Assembly: GCA_021780795.1 (NCBI GenBank)
Contig: JAJXYA010000270.1
Location: 1-8,191 of the forward strand
DNA from: Bacillota bacterium
GTDB taxonomy: Bacteria; Bacillota_A; Clostridia; Clostridiales; Clostridiaceae
Length of the DNA stretch: 8,191 nucleotides
Direction: 5' to 3'
Program-made: the position numbers and the translations under genes
Shown here: positions 1 through 6,099 of the stretch, piece after piece
How positions within the stretch are numbered: position 1 is the stretch's first letter
Layout: every line of letters begins with the position of its first letter
The notes under the pieces: model-generated
Seen by the model: only the letters and a program-made list of their open reading frames with translations
What the model was told of the DNA's origin: nothing
The model's database searches: none

Positions 1-1
1 A

Positions 2-850
2 GTATCAATTCTTGGCCATAGTCAAATTGATAGTACCATTTTAAATAAATTAAAAGATTTAAACATTAAATATATTTCAACTAGAACTGTTGGATATAAC
101 CATATTGATTTAGAATATGCAAATAAGATAGGTATAAAGGTAAGTAATTCAAATTATCCTCCAAGTGGGGTTGCAGAATATACGGTAATGCTAATGCTTA
201 TGTCATCAAGAAATTATAAGCAAGCAATGTTTAGAGGTAATGTGAATGATTATTCTTTAGCAGGCTTGAGAGGAAAAGAAATTAAAGATCTTACTATAGG
301 TGTTATTGGAAGCGGTAAAATAGGATGTGCAGTAATAGATATTTTGCAAGGCTTTGGATGCAAAATAATAGTGTATGATAAGTTTATTAAAGAGGAAATA
401 AAATTAAAAGCAGAGTATGTTGATTTAGAAACTTTATATAAGGACAGTGATGTTATAACACTGCATACGCCACTTCTTAAGGAAACTTATCATATGATAA
501 ATAAGGAAACTATAAATAAAATGAAAGATGGTGTAATTTTAATTAACTGTGCTAGAGGTGAACTTATGGATATAGAGGCAGTTATAGAAGGGATTGAAGA
601 AAAGAAAATCGGTGCATTAGGGCTTGACGTTATAGAAAATGAAGAAGGAATATATCATAAGGATAGGCGTACAGATATACTTATAAACAGACAAATGGCT
701 TATATAAGACAATTTCCAAACGTTACTATGACCCAGCACATAGCATTTTATACGGATACTGCAGTAAAGAGTATGGTAACTTGCAGTGTAAAAAGTTTAG
801 TTGATTTTATTAATACTGGGAAAAGCGAACTTGAAATTACCAATAACTAG
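2..850 (+). CDS. D-lactate dehydrogenase-like 2-hydroxyacid dehydrogenase (5' end cut by window)
   Basis: The frame is open from the first bases of the window, giving 282 residues, so the true start lies upstream; the first internal ATG at 188 is not the start. The protein is an NAD-dependent D-2-hydroxyacid dehydrogenase, most like D-lactate dehydrogenase and the VanH type, reducing pyruvate or another 2-oxoacid in the cytoplasm. In fragment numbering, the Rossmann motif GSGKIG lies at 103-108, followed by an acidic D126 that favours NAD over NADP. The catalytic triad is R185 (in NCARGE), E214 (in IENEEG) and H246 (in TQHIAFYT). Its spacing matches R235/E264/H296 of lactobacillar D-lactate dehydrogenase, as I recall that numbering, so about 50 N-terminal residues are missing. 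STRTVGYNHID near residue 26 is also typical. No vanA or vanX neighbour is visible, so a fermentative D-lactate role is more likely than glycopeptide resistance. The exact substrate is inferred. Confidence 0.88.
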   Translation, partial: VSILGHSQIDSTILNKLKDLNIKYISTRTVGYNHIDLEYANKIGIKVSNSNYPPSGVAEYTVMLMLMSSRNYKQAMFRGNVNDYSLAGLRGKEIKDLTIGVIGSGKIGCAVIDILQGFGCKIIVYDKFIKEEIKLKAEYVDLETLYKDSDVITLHTPLLKETYHMINKETINKMKDGVILINCARGELMDIEAVIEGIEEKKIGALGLDVIENEEGIYHKDRRTDILINRQMAYIRQFPNVTMTQHIAFYTDTAVKSMVTCSVKSLVDFINTGKSELEITNN

Positions 851-854
851 ATAT

Positions 855-908
855 GTGTATAGTGGGGCTGTCGCAATAGAAATAATGTGCGACAGCCACA
901 CTATACAT
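855..908. terminator. Long hairpin between convergent genes, probable bidirectional terminator
   Basis: Arms 857-875 and 888-906 pair at 18 of 19 positions (core GGCTGTCGCA with TGCGACAGCC), and two weaker outer pairs extend the stem to 855 and 908. The loop is 12 nt. The hairpin starts 5 bp after the dehydrogenase stop and lies 32 bp beyond the permease stop, where a shared terminator for convergent genes is expected. Neither side has a clear run of T after the stem, so it is not a classical intrinsic terminator. It may act through a different mechanism, or protect 3' ends, or be a dispersed intergenic repeat. Confidence 0.6.
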
Positions 909-939
909 TAAAGCCTAAAGAATAATTTACATTGATTTT

Positions 940-1758
940 TTATTTTATACTTCCAGCTGTTACAGATTTAATAATATGCTTTTGGGCAAAGAAATAAAAT
1001 ACGATAACTGGTAATATTACGAGAACAAGTCCCGCCAAAGCTAAATTCCACTGCTTTGTATATTCACCAAAGAAAAAGAATGTTTTTAAAGGTATGGTTA
1101 AAGTAGTTGGTTTATTAATAACTAATGAAGGAAGCAAATAGTCGTTCCATATCCAAACGGTATTTAAAATAGCTACAGTTATGGACATAGGCTTAAGCAA
1201 AGGAAAAATTATATGCCAAAATATTTGAAGTTTACTGCAGCCATCAATAATTGCAGCTTCATCTAGCTCTTTTGGAATACTTTTCATAAAGCCATGATAT
1301 AAAAATATAGATAAAGATGCACCAAAACCAAGATAAATAAATATTATTCCACCTATACTTAATAGATGAAGCTGCCCCATAAGTCTTATTAAAGGAAGCA
1401 TTACTGCTTGAAAAGGAATTATCATTGACACTAAAAAAAGCATAAAAATGATATTGCTTATTTTTGTTTTGGTTCTTTCTAGCATCCAAGCAGCCATGGA
1501 AGAAAAAATTATTATTAACAAAACGCTTGAAATTGTTATAAATAGAGAATGCAAAAGAGAATTAAAAAAATCCAATTCCTTTAATGCCCCAGTATAATTG
1601 TCTAGTATCCAGGCTTTGGGGAAAGATAAAGTACTTTCAAATAGTTCTTTTTTTGTTTTAAAGGAGTTGATAAGTATTATATAAAAAGGACATAAAAAAA
1701 GTGTTGCTAGTAGTATGCCAATGATAAATTCAAAGCCTTTTTTAAAAATTTTATTCAT
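940..1758 (-). CDS. ABC sugar transporter permease, MalG/UgpE type (CUT1)
   Basis: This is one of two membrane subunits of a carbohydrate importer; it forms half of the channel and docks an ATPase through its cytoplasmic loop. From ATG 1758 it has 272 residues, close to the usual 270-300. An N-terminal membrane segment (about 10-30, with the PFYIILINSFKT context typical of MalG-type proteins) is followed by hydrophobic segments near 70-91, 103-125, 135-155, 192-210 and 240-260. The EAA loop is plain: SIPKELDEAAIIDGCS, EAA at 167-169 and the conserved Gly at 173, then the IIFPLLKP tail. An in-frame TTG one codon upstream (1761) is possible, but GAGGTGG at 1772-1766 sits 7 nt before the ATG and only 4 nt before the TTG, so I chose ATG. 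The start overlaps the previous gene's stop by one base (TGATG), indicating translational coupling. It is the last gene of the transporter operon. The family is clear; the transported sugar is not readable from this protein. Confidence 0.93.
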   Translation of the reverse strand: MNKIFKKGFEFIIGILLATLFLCPFYIILINSFKTKKELFESTLSFPKAWILDNYTGALKELDFFNSLLHSLFITISSVLLIIIFSSMAAWMLERTKTKISNIIFMLFLVSMIIPFQAVMLPLIRLMGQLHLLSIGGIIFIYLGFGASLSIFLYHGFMKSIPKELDEAAIIDGCSKLQIFWHIIFPLLKPMSITVAILNTVWIWNDYLLPSLVINKPTTLTIPLKTFFFFGEYTKQWNLALAGLVLVILPVIVFYFFAQKHIIKSVTAGSIK

Positions 1759-2621
1759 CAAACTTCCACCTCGCCTTTCTTTAAGAAATAAACTTGAAGT
1801 AGTGATACAGAACCTACAATTAAAAGAAAAATAACAGCTTTAGCTTGAGCTACACCCATAAGATTAAATTGAAAGGCTGTATTATAAATGTTCATTGCTA
1901 GCATTTCTGTGGAATTTCCTGGGCCGCCAGCAGTTAATGATAAGTTTTGATCATAGAGCTTAAAGGAATTGGACAAGGTTAAAAATATGCTTACTGTAAA
2001 GGCAGGTCTTACAAGAGGTATAGTTATATGTCGAATTTTTTGTATAACATTAGCACCGTCTATTTCAGCAGCTTCAATTAATTCCGCTGGAATATTTTCA
2101 AGTGAAGCAATGTATATTACCATTAAATAACCTGCCATTTGCCAGGACATTAATATGACAAGACCATAAAGACCGGTTTTATCATCAGATAACCAGCCAA
2201 GCAGCCATCGCTGGTGGGTAATGCCTCCAATTGCTGAAAATACTTCTGTAAATATAAATTGCCAAATAAAGCCAAGTATAAGTCCTCCAATCAAGTTTGG
2301 CATGAAAAATATGGTTCGAAGAAGATTGCTAATTTTTGATTTTCTTGTTACTAATAAGGCTAATGAAAAGCCTAATACATTCAAAATTATTAAGGACAAT
2401 ACTGTAAATTTAAATGTAAACCAAAAGGAATGTGAAAAAGTTGAATCGGTAAAGGCAGAAAAATAATTTTTTAAACCTGTCCACTTAACCTTAGAAGAAA
2501 TACCGTTCCAGTCTGTAAAGGAATAGTATATTCCAGCAAGAAGTGGAACAAGCTGAATTAATGTATAGGAGAAGAGTATAGGACCTACAAAAGCCCAAAA
2601 TGAAAGCTTAATTTTTTTCAT
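1758..2621 (-). CDS. ABC sugar transporter permease, MalF/UgpA type (CUT1)
   Basis: This 287-residue integral membrane protein is the partner of the MalG-type permease encoded just downstream. The N-terminus has the usual first segment (about 8-33, ending VPLLAGIYYSFTDW, a hallmark of MalF/UgpA-type subunits). Further hydrophobic stretches lie near 68-92, 103-125, 150-172, 205-220 and 260-280. The EAA motif that contacts the ATPase is NIPAELIEAAEIDGAN, with EAA at 183-185 and Gly at 189, followed by HITIPLVRP. The family-typical SLTAGGPGNSTEM lies near 228-240. The start is secure: AAGGAGGT at 2637-2630 is 8 nt before the ATG. It is separated from the binding-protein gene by 178 bp with a stem-loop, and overlaps the next gene by one base. 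No ATPase gene is adjacent, which is common for CUT1 systems in Firmicutes that share an MsmX/MsmK-type ATPase. Substrate specificity is inferred from the phosphorylase across the divergent promoter. Confidence 0.94.
   Translation of the reverse strand: MKKIKLSFWAFVGPILFSYTLIQLVPLLAGIYYSFTDWNGISSKVKWTGLKNYFSAFTDSTFSHSFWFTFKFTVLSLIILNVLGFSLALLVTRKSKISNLLRTIFFMPNLIGGLILGFIWQFIFTEVFSAIGGITHQRWLLGWLSDDKTGLYGLVILMSWQMAGYLMVIYIASLENIPAELIEAAEIDGANVIQKIRHITIPLVRPAFTVSIFLTLSNSFKLYDQNLSLTAGGPGNSTEMLAMNIYNTAFQFNLMGVAQAKAVIFLLIVGSVSLLQVYFLKKGEVEV
1766..1772 (-). promoter_or_regulatory. Ribosome binding site for the second permease
   Basis: On the minus strand the sequence reads GAGGTGG and lies inside the last codons of the upstream permease. 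Its 7-nt spacing to ATG 1758, compared with 4 nt to the alternative TTG 1761, decides the start. Confidence 0.7.
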
Positions 2622-2722
2622 GTAAATCTACCTCCTTTTGTTGGTTTTATTATGTAAAATAAATTTTAGAAAGATAGAAATAGTTATTATAAAAAAATGT
2701 AAAGCAAATCTCTATTTTTTTA

Positions 2723-2780
2723 ATTGACAATGAAGGTAGCTCTTCTGAATAAAGTAGGAGAAACCCCCTTCATTGCCAAC
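2723..2780 (-). other. Intercistronic stem-loop between binding-protein and permease genes
   Basis: A perfect 9-bp core pairs CAATGAAGG with CCTTCATTG (2728-2736 with 2767-2775). In the minus-strand RNA, G-U pairs extend it outward to about 14 bp (2723-2780), and a 5-bp inner helix can form at 2740-2744 with 2756-2760. The stem begins about 20 nt after the binding-protein stop and is followed by A-rich rather than U-rich RNA, so it does not look like a full terminator. Such hairpins after binding-protein genes commonly stabilise the upstream mRNA or attenuate readthrough, giving more binding protein than permease; that role here is inference. The rest of the 178-bp gap is AT-rich, with no convincing promoter. 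Confidence 0.55.
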
Positions 2781-2799
2781 AGCTTATTTAAACGAGTAT

Positions 2800-4110
2800 C
2801 TATTTCCTTGAATCAGCCCAATTATCTTTTGCGTTTTGAACTAACTTGTCCCAAGTTAAATCTCCAGAAATATACTTTTGTATATCCGCACCTAATTTAT
2901 CCTGTCCCCAACCAGTAGGATAGCCCATAAATACCCATGGTATTGTTTTGTTATCATTAGAGTATTTTAAGATATCCTTTGATAATGGGTCGCTTGGTTG
3001 TAAATCTTCTGAATCATAACCTTTTAAAGCAGGAACGAAGCCGAAGTCTTTAATTATTAATTTTTTGCCTTTATCTGAAGTGTATAACCAATTTAAGAAA
3101 TCCTCAGCTGCCTTTTTTGTAGCAGTATCTTTACTGCTGTTAACAGCCCAATACATTGGTATGCCAACAGGTATTGAACCTTCTGGAGTGCCATCTATAG
3201 GCATAGGAAGTAGTCCCATATTTGACCATATATTTGTATCGATACCTTTAACTGTTCCAGCAATCCAATTTCCTTGCTGAATAATAGCCACTTTTCCTAA
3301 GGAGAATAGTTTTTCAACTGAAGTAGAATAGTCAACGCTATCTATAGATTTATTAGTACCATCAGGCTTATAACCATAATTTATTTGTAAGTCTAACAAT
3401 TTTTTTATTCCATCATTATATTTAAAATCAATAGTTTTAGCATTAAAGGCTTCTACTGCATCCTTAAATTCATTTGCAAATGCAACATTAGATAAATGAA
3501 GACCAGTAACCCAATTTTCTTTTCCTGGCAAAGCAAAAACAGCATCTATTCCTAAGGAACTCTTTTTTGAATCTAAGGTTTTTACTGCATTTTGTAAATC
3601 GGAGAAAGTTTTTATAGAATCAGGACTAATTCCAGCTTTTTGAAATATGAGTTTATTATATACAAAACCATACCCTTCAAGGTCAAAGGGCATACCATAA
3701 AGCTTTGTTCCAGATTTAACGGCTTCTAGTGTGGCGCTATAAGCTGAAGAAACCCAAGGTTGATCAGATAAGTCTTGTAGTTTATTGCTCCAATCTTTAA
3801 CATCTTGAGGACCTCCGATGTTATAAATAGCTGGTTCTTGTCCAGAAGCAAACTTTGCCTTTAAAGCTGCACCATAGTCTTGTCCACCACCAACAGTTTG
3901 AACATTGATTGTAACGTTTTTATGTTCTGCTTCATATTCCTTAACAGCTTTATTTAAAGCATCCTTGACTTCAACCTTAAATTGAAAAATATCAACGGTA
4001 ACAGGACTATCAGCAGCAGAAGCGTTTGTATTTCCACCACAACCAGTGAACATGCTAGCACTCAAAGTTAAAAGACAAGTTAAAGCTGTAAGTTTTTTAA
4101 TAGCATTCAT
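2800..4110 (-). CDS. Sugar-binding lipoprotein of a CUT1 ABC transporter (family 1 extracellular solute-binding protein)
   Basis: This 436-residue protein captures the sugar outside the membrane and delivers it to the two permeases encoded downstream. It begins with a lipoprotein signal: Lys5-Lys6, a hydrophobic core at about 7-20, then FTGC with the lipidated Cys at 24, followed by a Gly/Asn/Ser/Ala linker. The mature part has the family 1 layout: VTVDIFQFKVE as the first strand, KAVKEYEAEHKNVTINVQTV, a GKVAIIQQGNWIAG segment mid-protein, and a C-terminal YISGDLTWDKLVQNAKDNW helix typical of UgpB/MalE-like proteins. Length is normal for the family. ATG 4110 is supported by AGGGGG at about 4122-4117. 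It is the first gene of the operon and is expressed from a strong promoter overlapped by an operator. By likeness it looks closer to the broad UgpB-like group than to classical MalE; maltose as ligand is inferred from the neighbouring maltose phosphorylase. Confidence 0.92.
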   Translation of the reverse strand: MNAIKKLTALTCLLTLSASMFTGCGGNTNASAADSPVTVDIFQFKVEVKDALNKAVKEYEAEHKNVTINVQTVGGGQDYGAALKAKFASGQEPAIYNIGGPQDVKDWSNKLQDLSDQPWVSSAYSATLEAVKSGTKLYGMPFDLEGYGFVYNKLIFQKAGISPDSIKTFSDLQNAVKTLDSKKSSLGIDAVFALPGKENWVTGLHLSNVAFANEFKDAVEAFNAKTIDFKYNDGIKKLLDLQINYGYKPDGTNKSIDSVDYSTSVEKLFSLGKVAIIQQGNWIAGTVKGIDTNIWSNMGLLPMPIDGTPEGSIPVGIPMYWAVNSSKDTATKKAAEDFLNWLYTSDKGKKLIIKDFGFVPALKGYDSEDLQPSDPLSKDILKYSNDNKTIPWVFMGYPTGWGQDKLGADIQKYISGDLTWDKLVQNAKDNWADSRK

Positions 4111-4139
4111 ATGATTACCCCCTAAATAATTAATAATAG

Positions 4140-4153
4140 TGCAATCGGTTACA
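4140..4153. promoter_or_regulatory. LacI/CcpA-type operator O1 for the transporter operon
   Basis: TGCAATCGGTTACA is an imperfect palindrome around a central CG, matching its own reverse complement at 10 of 14 positions. It resembles LacI-family operators and is close to the CcpA cre pattern. It begins 7 bp beyond the -10 box of the minus-strand promoter, so it covers the predicted transcription start, a position expected to repress. The same pattern recurs at 4275-4288 and 5325-5338. Confidence 0.75.
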
Positions 4154-4160
4154 TAAATTA

Positions 4161-4189
4161 ATTATATATCCATAAATTGGAAGTGTCAA
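4161..4189 (-). promoter_or_regulatory. Sigma-A promoter of the transporter operon
   Basis: On the minus strand the -35 is TTGACA (4189-4184) and the -10 is TATAAT (4166-4161), with exactly 17 bp between them: a full consensus promoter. Transcription would start near 4154, about 44 nt before the binding-protein ATG, and run through both permease genes. The adjacent operator suggests that an intrinsically strong promoter is kept off by a repressor. Confidence 0.87.
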
Positions 4190-4237
4190 CGAAATTTGAA
4201 TAAATATTAAAAATGTTATAAAATAACAAATTAATCA

Positions 4238-4266
4238 TTGACTGTAAATAAAACATATTGTATATT
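4238..4266 (+). promoter_or_regulatory. Sigma-A promoter of the DUF4380-like gene
   Basis: The -35 is TTGACT (4238-4243) and the -10 is TATATT (4261-4266), with a 17-bp spacer. Each box is one mismatch from consensus. It diverges from the transporter promoter; the two -35 boxes are 48 bp apart. Transcription would start near 4273, about 70 nt before ATG 4344. No clear terminator follows that gene, so transcripts may continue into the beta-phosphoglucomutase gene. Confidence 0.78.
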
Positions 4267-4274
4267 AAGTTTAA

Positions 4275-4288
4275 TGTAATCGGTTATA
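4275..4288. promoter_or_regulatory. LacI/CcpA-type operator O2 for the DUF4380-like gene
   Basis: TGTAATCGGTTATA differs from the 4140-4153 site at two positions and keeps the core AATCGGTTA. It begins 9 nt after the last base of the -10 box and so lies at the predicted transcription start. Its centre is 135 bp from that of O1, close enough for a tetrameric LacI-type repressor to loop between them, although looping is speculative. It is the weakest palindrome of the three. Confidence 0.7.
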
Positions 4289-4343
4289 TAAATAACAATT
4301 GATATGTTAAATATAATAAAACATATTAAAAGGAGTTTTTAGT

Positions 4344-5249
4344 ATGGTTAATTATTCAATTAAACACTATAAAAAAGTGCAAGAAATTGTGTTAGAAAAT
4401 GGGTTAGTGAAATTGATTATTGTACCAGAACAAGGTGGAAGGATTGTGGAATATTCTATTGAAAACGTAAATATATTGTTTCGCAATGAGCAGTACAAAA
4501 ATACTATAGGAGATATAAATAAAAAAAGAAAAGCTGAAAATTGGATTAATTTTGGTGGATATAAAGGATGGGAAGCACCTCAAATAAATTGGGGATGGCC
4601 ACCTGTTTTTGAACTTGATTTAGGAAATTATGACTATGAGTTAAGAAAAGGATCAAATGAAATTCAAGTTACTTTAACTAGTGAAATATCAAAAATGGAT
4701 AAACTGCAGTTTGTAAGAACTATAATTATGCACGATAGTAGCAATGCTATTAAAATAAATGAGAAGATTATTAATCACAGCAATAATTTTAAAAACTTGG
4801 CTGTGTGGGGAAACACTCAGGTAGCTACTCCTGGGTTTTGTGAAATACAATTGAATTCTGATCTTTTTTTTGGTGGGATAACATTTTATCAAAATTTTAA
4901 AATTCCTTCTTCAAAAGCATATGAATTAAAAGATAGGGGAAAGAAAGTTTTAAAAATAATTTGTGACAATTGTGAGAAATTTAAAGTAGGGGTTGTAACA
5001 GATAATGAGAAGTTAAAATATTATTTACCGCTTAACAAGGATAAAATAGTTATATTTACAATTAAATTTAATTATCAAGGTAAAGTAGTATATCCTCATG
5101 GCAGCAATGTTGAAGTATTTGTTGACGATATACTTAGTTATGCAGAACTTGAAGTACTAGGTAAACTAGCTAATGTTTCTCCCAAAGGAAGTATTAGTAT
5201 GGATATGGAATGGGATTTGGAAATGATTAAAAATACAAATGAACGGTAA
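4344..5249 (+). CDS. DUF4380-like protein, probable galactose-mutarotase-type fold
   Basis: This 301-residue cytoplasmic protein has no signal peptide or membrane segment. The start is well supported by AAAAGGAG at 4328-4335, 8 nt before the ATG. The N-terminal half has the beta-rich pattern of the aldose-1-epimerase-like superfamily: LVKLIIVPEQGGRIVEYSI (about 21-39), then a Trp-rich FGGYKGWEAPQ (70-80) followed by WGWPP (83-87). Those resemble the GG-K-W-APE...WPP signature I associate with DUF4380 proteins. LAVWGNTQVATPG (about 152-164) matches the Trp/Thr/Pro-Gly segment of that group. I cannot place the catalytic His pair of true galactose mutarotase, so epimerase activity is not established. 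It shares an operator type with the transporter and phosphorylase genes, which suggests a job in disaccharide use, such as anomer interconversion or sugar sensing. It could also act on another glycan. Family call by memory; function unknown. Confidence 0.72.
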   Translation: MVNYSIKHYKKVQEIVLENGLVKLIIVPEQGGRIVEYSIENVNILFRNEQYKNTIGDINKKRKAENWINFGGYKGWEAPQINWGWPPVFELDLGNYDYELRKGSNEIQVTLTSEISKMDKLQFVRTIIMHDSSNAIKINEKIINHSNNFKNLAVWGNTQVATPGFCEIQLNSDLFFGGITFYQNFKIPSSKAYELKDRGKKVLKIICDNCEKFKVGVVTDNEKLKYYLPLNKDKIVIFTIKFNYQGKVVYPHGSNVEVFVDDILSYAELEVLGKLANVSPKGSISMDMEWDLEMIKNTNER

Positions 5250-5284
5250 AATATAAAAATAATTAAAAATTTACGTGTATTATG

Positions 5285-5313
5285 TTGACAACCTTTTCAT
5301 AATGAAATATAAT
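5285..5313 (+). promoter_or_regulatory. Sigma-A promoter of the beta-phosphoglucomutase/maltose phosphorylase operon
   Basis: The -35 is TTGACA (5285-5290) and the -10 is TATAAT (5308-5313), with a 17-bp spacer: a full consensus. Transcription would start near 5320, leaving a leader of about 125 nt before ATG 5446. That leader holds the O3 operator and one weak 7-bp hairpin (5357-5363 with 5372-5378); I see no recognisable riboswitch in it. Confidence 0.87.
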
Positions 5314-5322
5314 TTACCCAAT

Positions 5323-5340
5323 AGTGCAATCGCTTGCACT
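5323..5340. promoter_or_regulatory. LacI/CcpA-type operator O3, the strongest of the three
   Basis: AGTGCAATCGCTTGCACT is an 18-bp palindrome around CG, with only the two symmetric positions flanking the CG core (T and C) breaking it. It contains the same TGCAATCG half as the 4140 site and begins just after the predicted transcription start of the phosphorylase operon. It fits a LacI-family repressor such as a maltose regulator. CcpA is an alternative, although G at the twelfth core position departs from the usual cre pattern. Confidence 0.8.
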
Positions 5341-5445
5341 AAAAGAATTGTATAATTTATTGGAAGTTTATCCGATAATCAAAAACACAAAATAATGAAT
5401 AAAAAATAGAAAAATTATGTATTGCAGAAATGGGGTTGATTAGAC

Positions 5446-6099
5446 ATGAGAAAAATTAAAGCGTGTATTTTTGATTTAGATGGTGTGATTGTGGATACTG
5501 CTAAATACCACTATTTAGCATGGAAGAGGCTAGCACAGGAGCTTGGATTTGATTTTACGGAAGAACAAAATGAAGCATTAAAAGGTGTTAGCAGAACTAA
5601 ATCTCTTGAAATTTTATTGCAAATTGGTGGAATTAATATTTGTGATGAAGAAAAAGAAAAGTTAGCAGAAAAGAAAAATAATTGGTATGTAGAATATATT
5701 AAAAACATGGTTCCTAGCGAAATATTAAAAGGGGCAAAAGAGTTTCTATATGAATTAAGAAAAAATAATATAAAAATTGCACTAGGCTCTGCCAGCAAAA
5801 ATTCAATGCTAATACTAAATAAGTTAGAATTAGTAGACTGTTTTGATGCTATTATAGATGGAAATAAAGTTAAAAATGCTAAACCAGATCCAGAGGTATT
5901 TTTACTTGGTGCAAAACAATTAGGTATTCCCAATAATGAATGTGTAGTTTTTGAAGATTCAAAAGCTGGAATTGAAGCAGCTCTATGTGGAGGAATGCTT
6001 GCTGTTGGAATTGGTGATAAAAGAGTATTGGATAAAGCTAATTTGGTGATTTCTTCTTTAAGTGAGATGTCAATGGATAAATTACAATTATTAAAATAG
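5446..6099 (+). CDS. pgmB: Beta-phosphoglucomutase
   Basis: This 217-residue cytoplasmic HAD-superfamily enzyme converts beta-glucose 1-phosphate to glucose 6-phosphate through a beta-glucose 1,6-bisphosphate intermediate. All key residues are present: nucleophile D10 and acid/base D12 in FDLDGVIVDT, T18, H22, the substrate loop LKGVSR with K46 and R50, S115 in LGSAS (motif II), K146 in NAKPDPEVF (motif III), and E170/D171 in VFEDSKAG for magnesium. These match the Lactococcus enzyme with a one- or two-residue offset, as I recall its numbering. The helical cap occupies roughly 15-90, and the length is typical. The ribosome site is modest (GGGGTTGA, 5432-5439). The gene lies 10 bp before the maltose phosphorylase gene, which produces its substrate. 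A general HAD phosphatase is unlikely given the KGVSR loop and the context. Confidence 0.95.
   Translation: MRKIKACIFDLDGVIVDTAKYHYLAWKRLAQELGFDFTEEQNEALKGVSRTKSLEILLQIGGINICDEEKEKLAEKKNNWYVEYIKNMVPSEILKGAKEFLYELRKNNIKIALGSASKNSMLILNKLELVDCFDAIIDGNKVKNAKPDPEVFLLGAKQLGIPNNECVVFEDSKAGIEAALCGGMLAVGIGDKRVLDKANLVISSLSEMSMDKLQLLK

Noticed and set aside
2..850. Vancomycin-resistance vanH gene
   Set aside because: Resemblance to VanH is shared with D-lactate dehydrogenases in general, and no ligase or dipeptidase gene follows; the next gene is convergent and encodes a sugar permease.
1259..1489. Minus-strand 76-residue frame overlapping the MalG-type permease
   Set aside because: It is an out-of-frame shadow inside a gene with clear membrane segments and EAA loop.
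2221..2466. Plus-strand 81-residue reading frame
   Set aside because: It is antisense to the MalF-type permease, with no ribosome site or recognisable domain.
2640..2727. Possible internal promoter for the permeases around TATAAT on the minus strand near 2690
   Set aside because: No suitably spaced -35 box is present; the region is simply AT-rich.
2724..2918. Plus-strand 64-residue reading frame
   Set aside because: It overlaps the 3' end of the binding-protein gene and the intercistronic stem-loop, has no convincing ribosome site and no recognisable protein character; it is a shadow frame.
3065..3280. Plus-strand 71-residue reading frame
   Set aside because: It is antisense to the solute-binding protein; the hydrophobic look is a by-product of the antisense frame.
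4689..4892. Minus-strand 67-residue reading frame
   Set aside because: It is antisense to the DUF4380-like gene and lacks a supporting ribosome site.
5351..5356. Second TATAAT as a possible additional promoter before pgmB
   Set aside because: No -35-like hexamer is found 16-18 bp upstream, whereas the 5285-5313 promoter is a full consensus.
5511..5933. Minus-strand 140-residue reading frame opposite pgmB
   Set aside because: It is wholly antisense to a gene with all catalytic residues intact, is Ser/Phe-rich as expected of antisense AT-rich code, and has no ribosome site.
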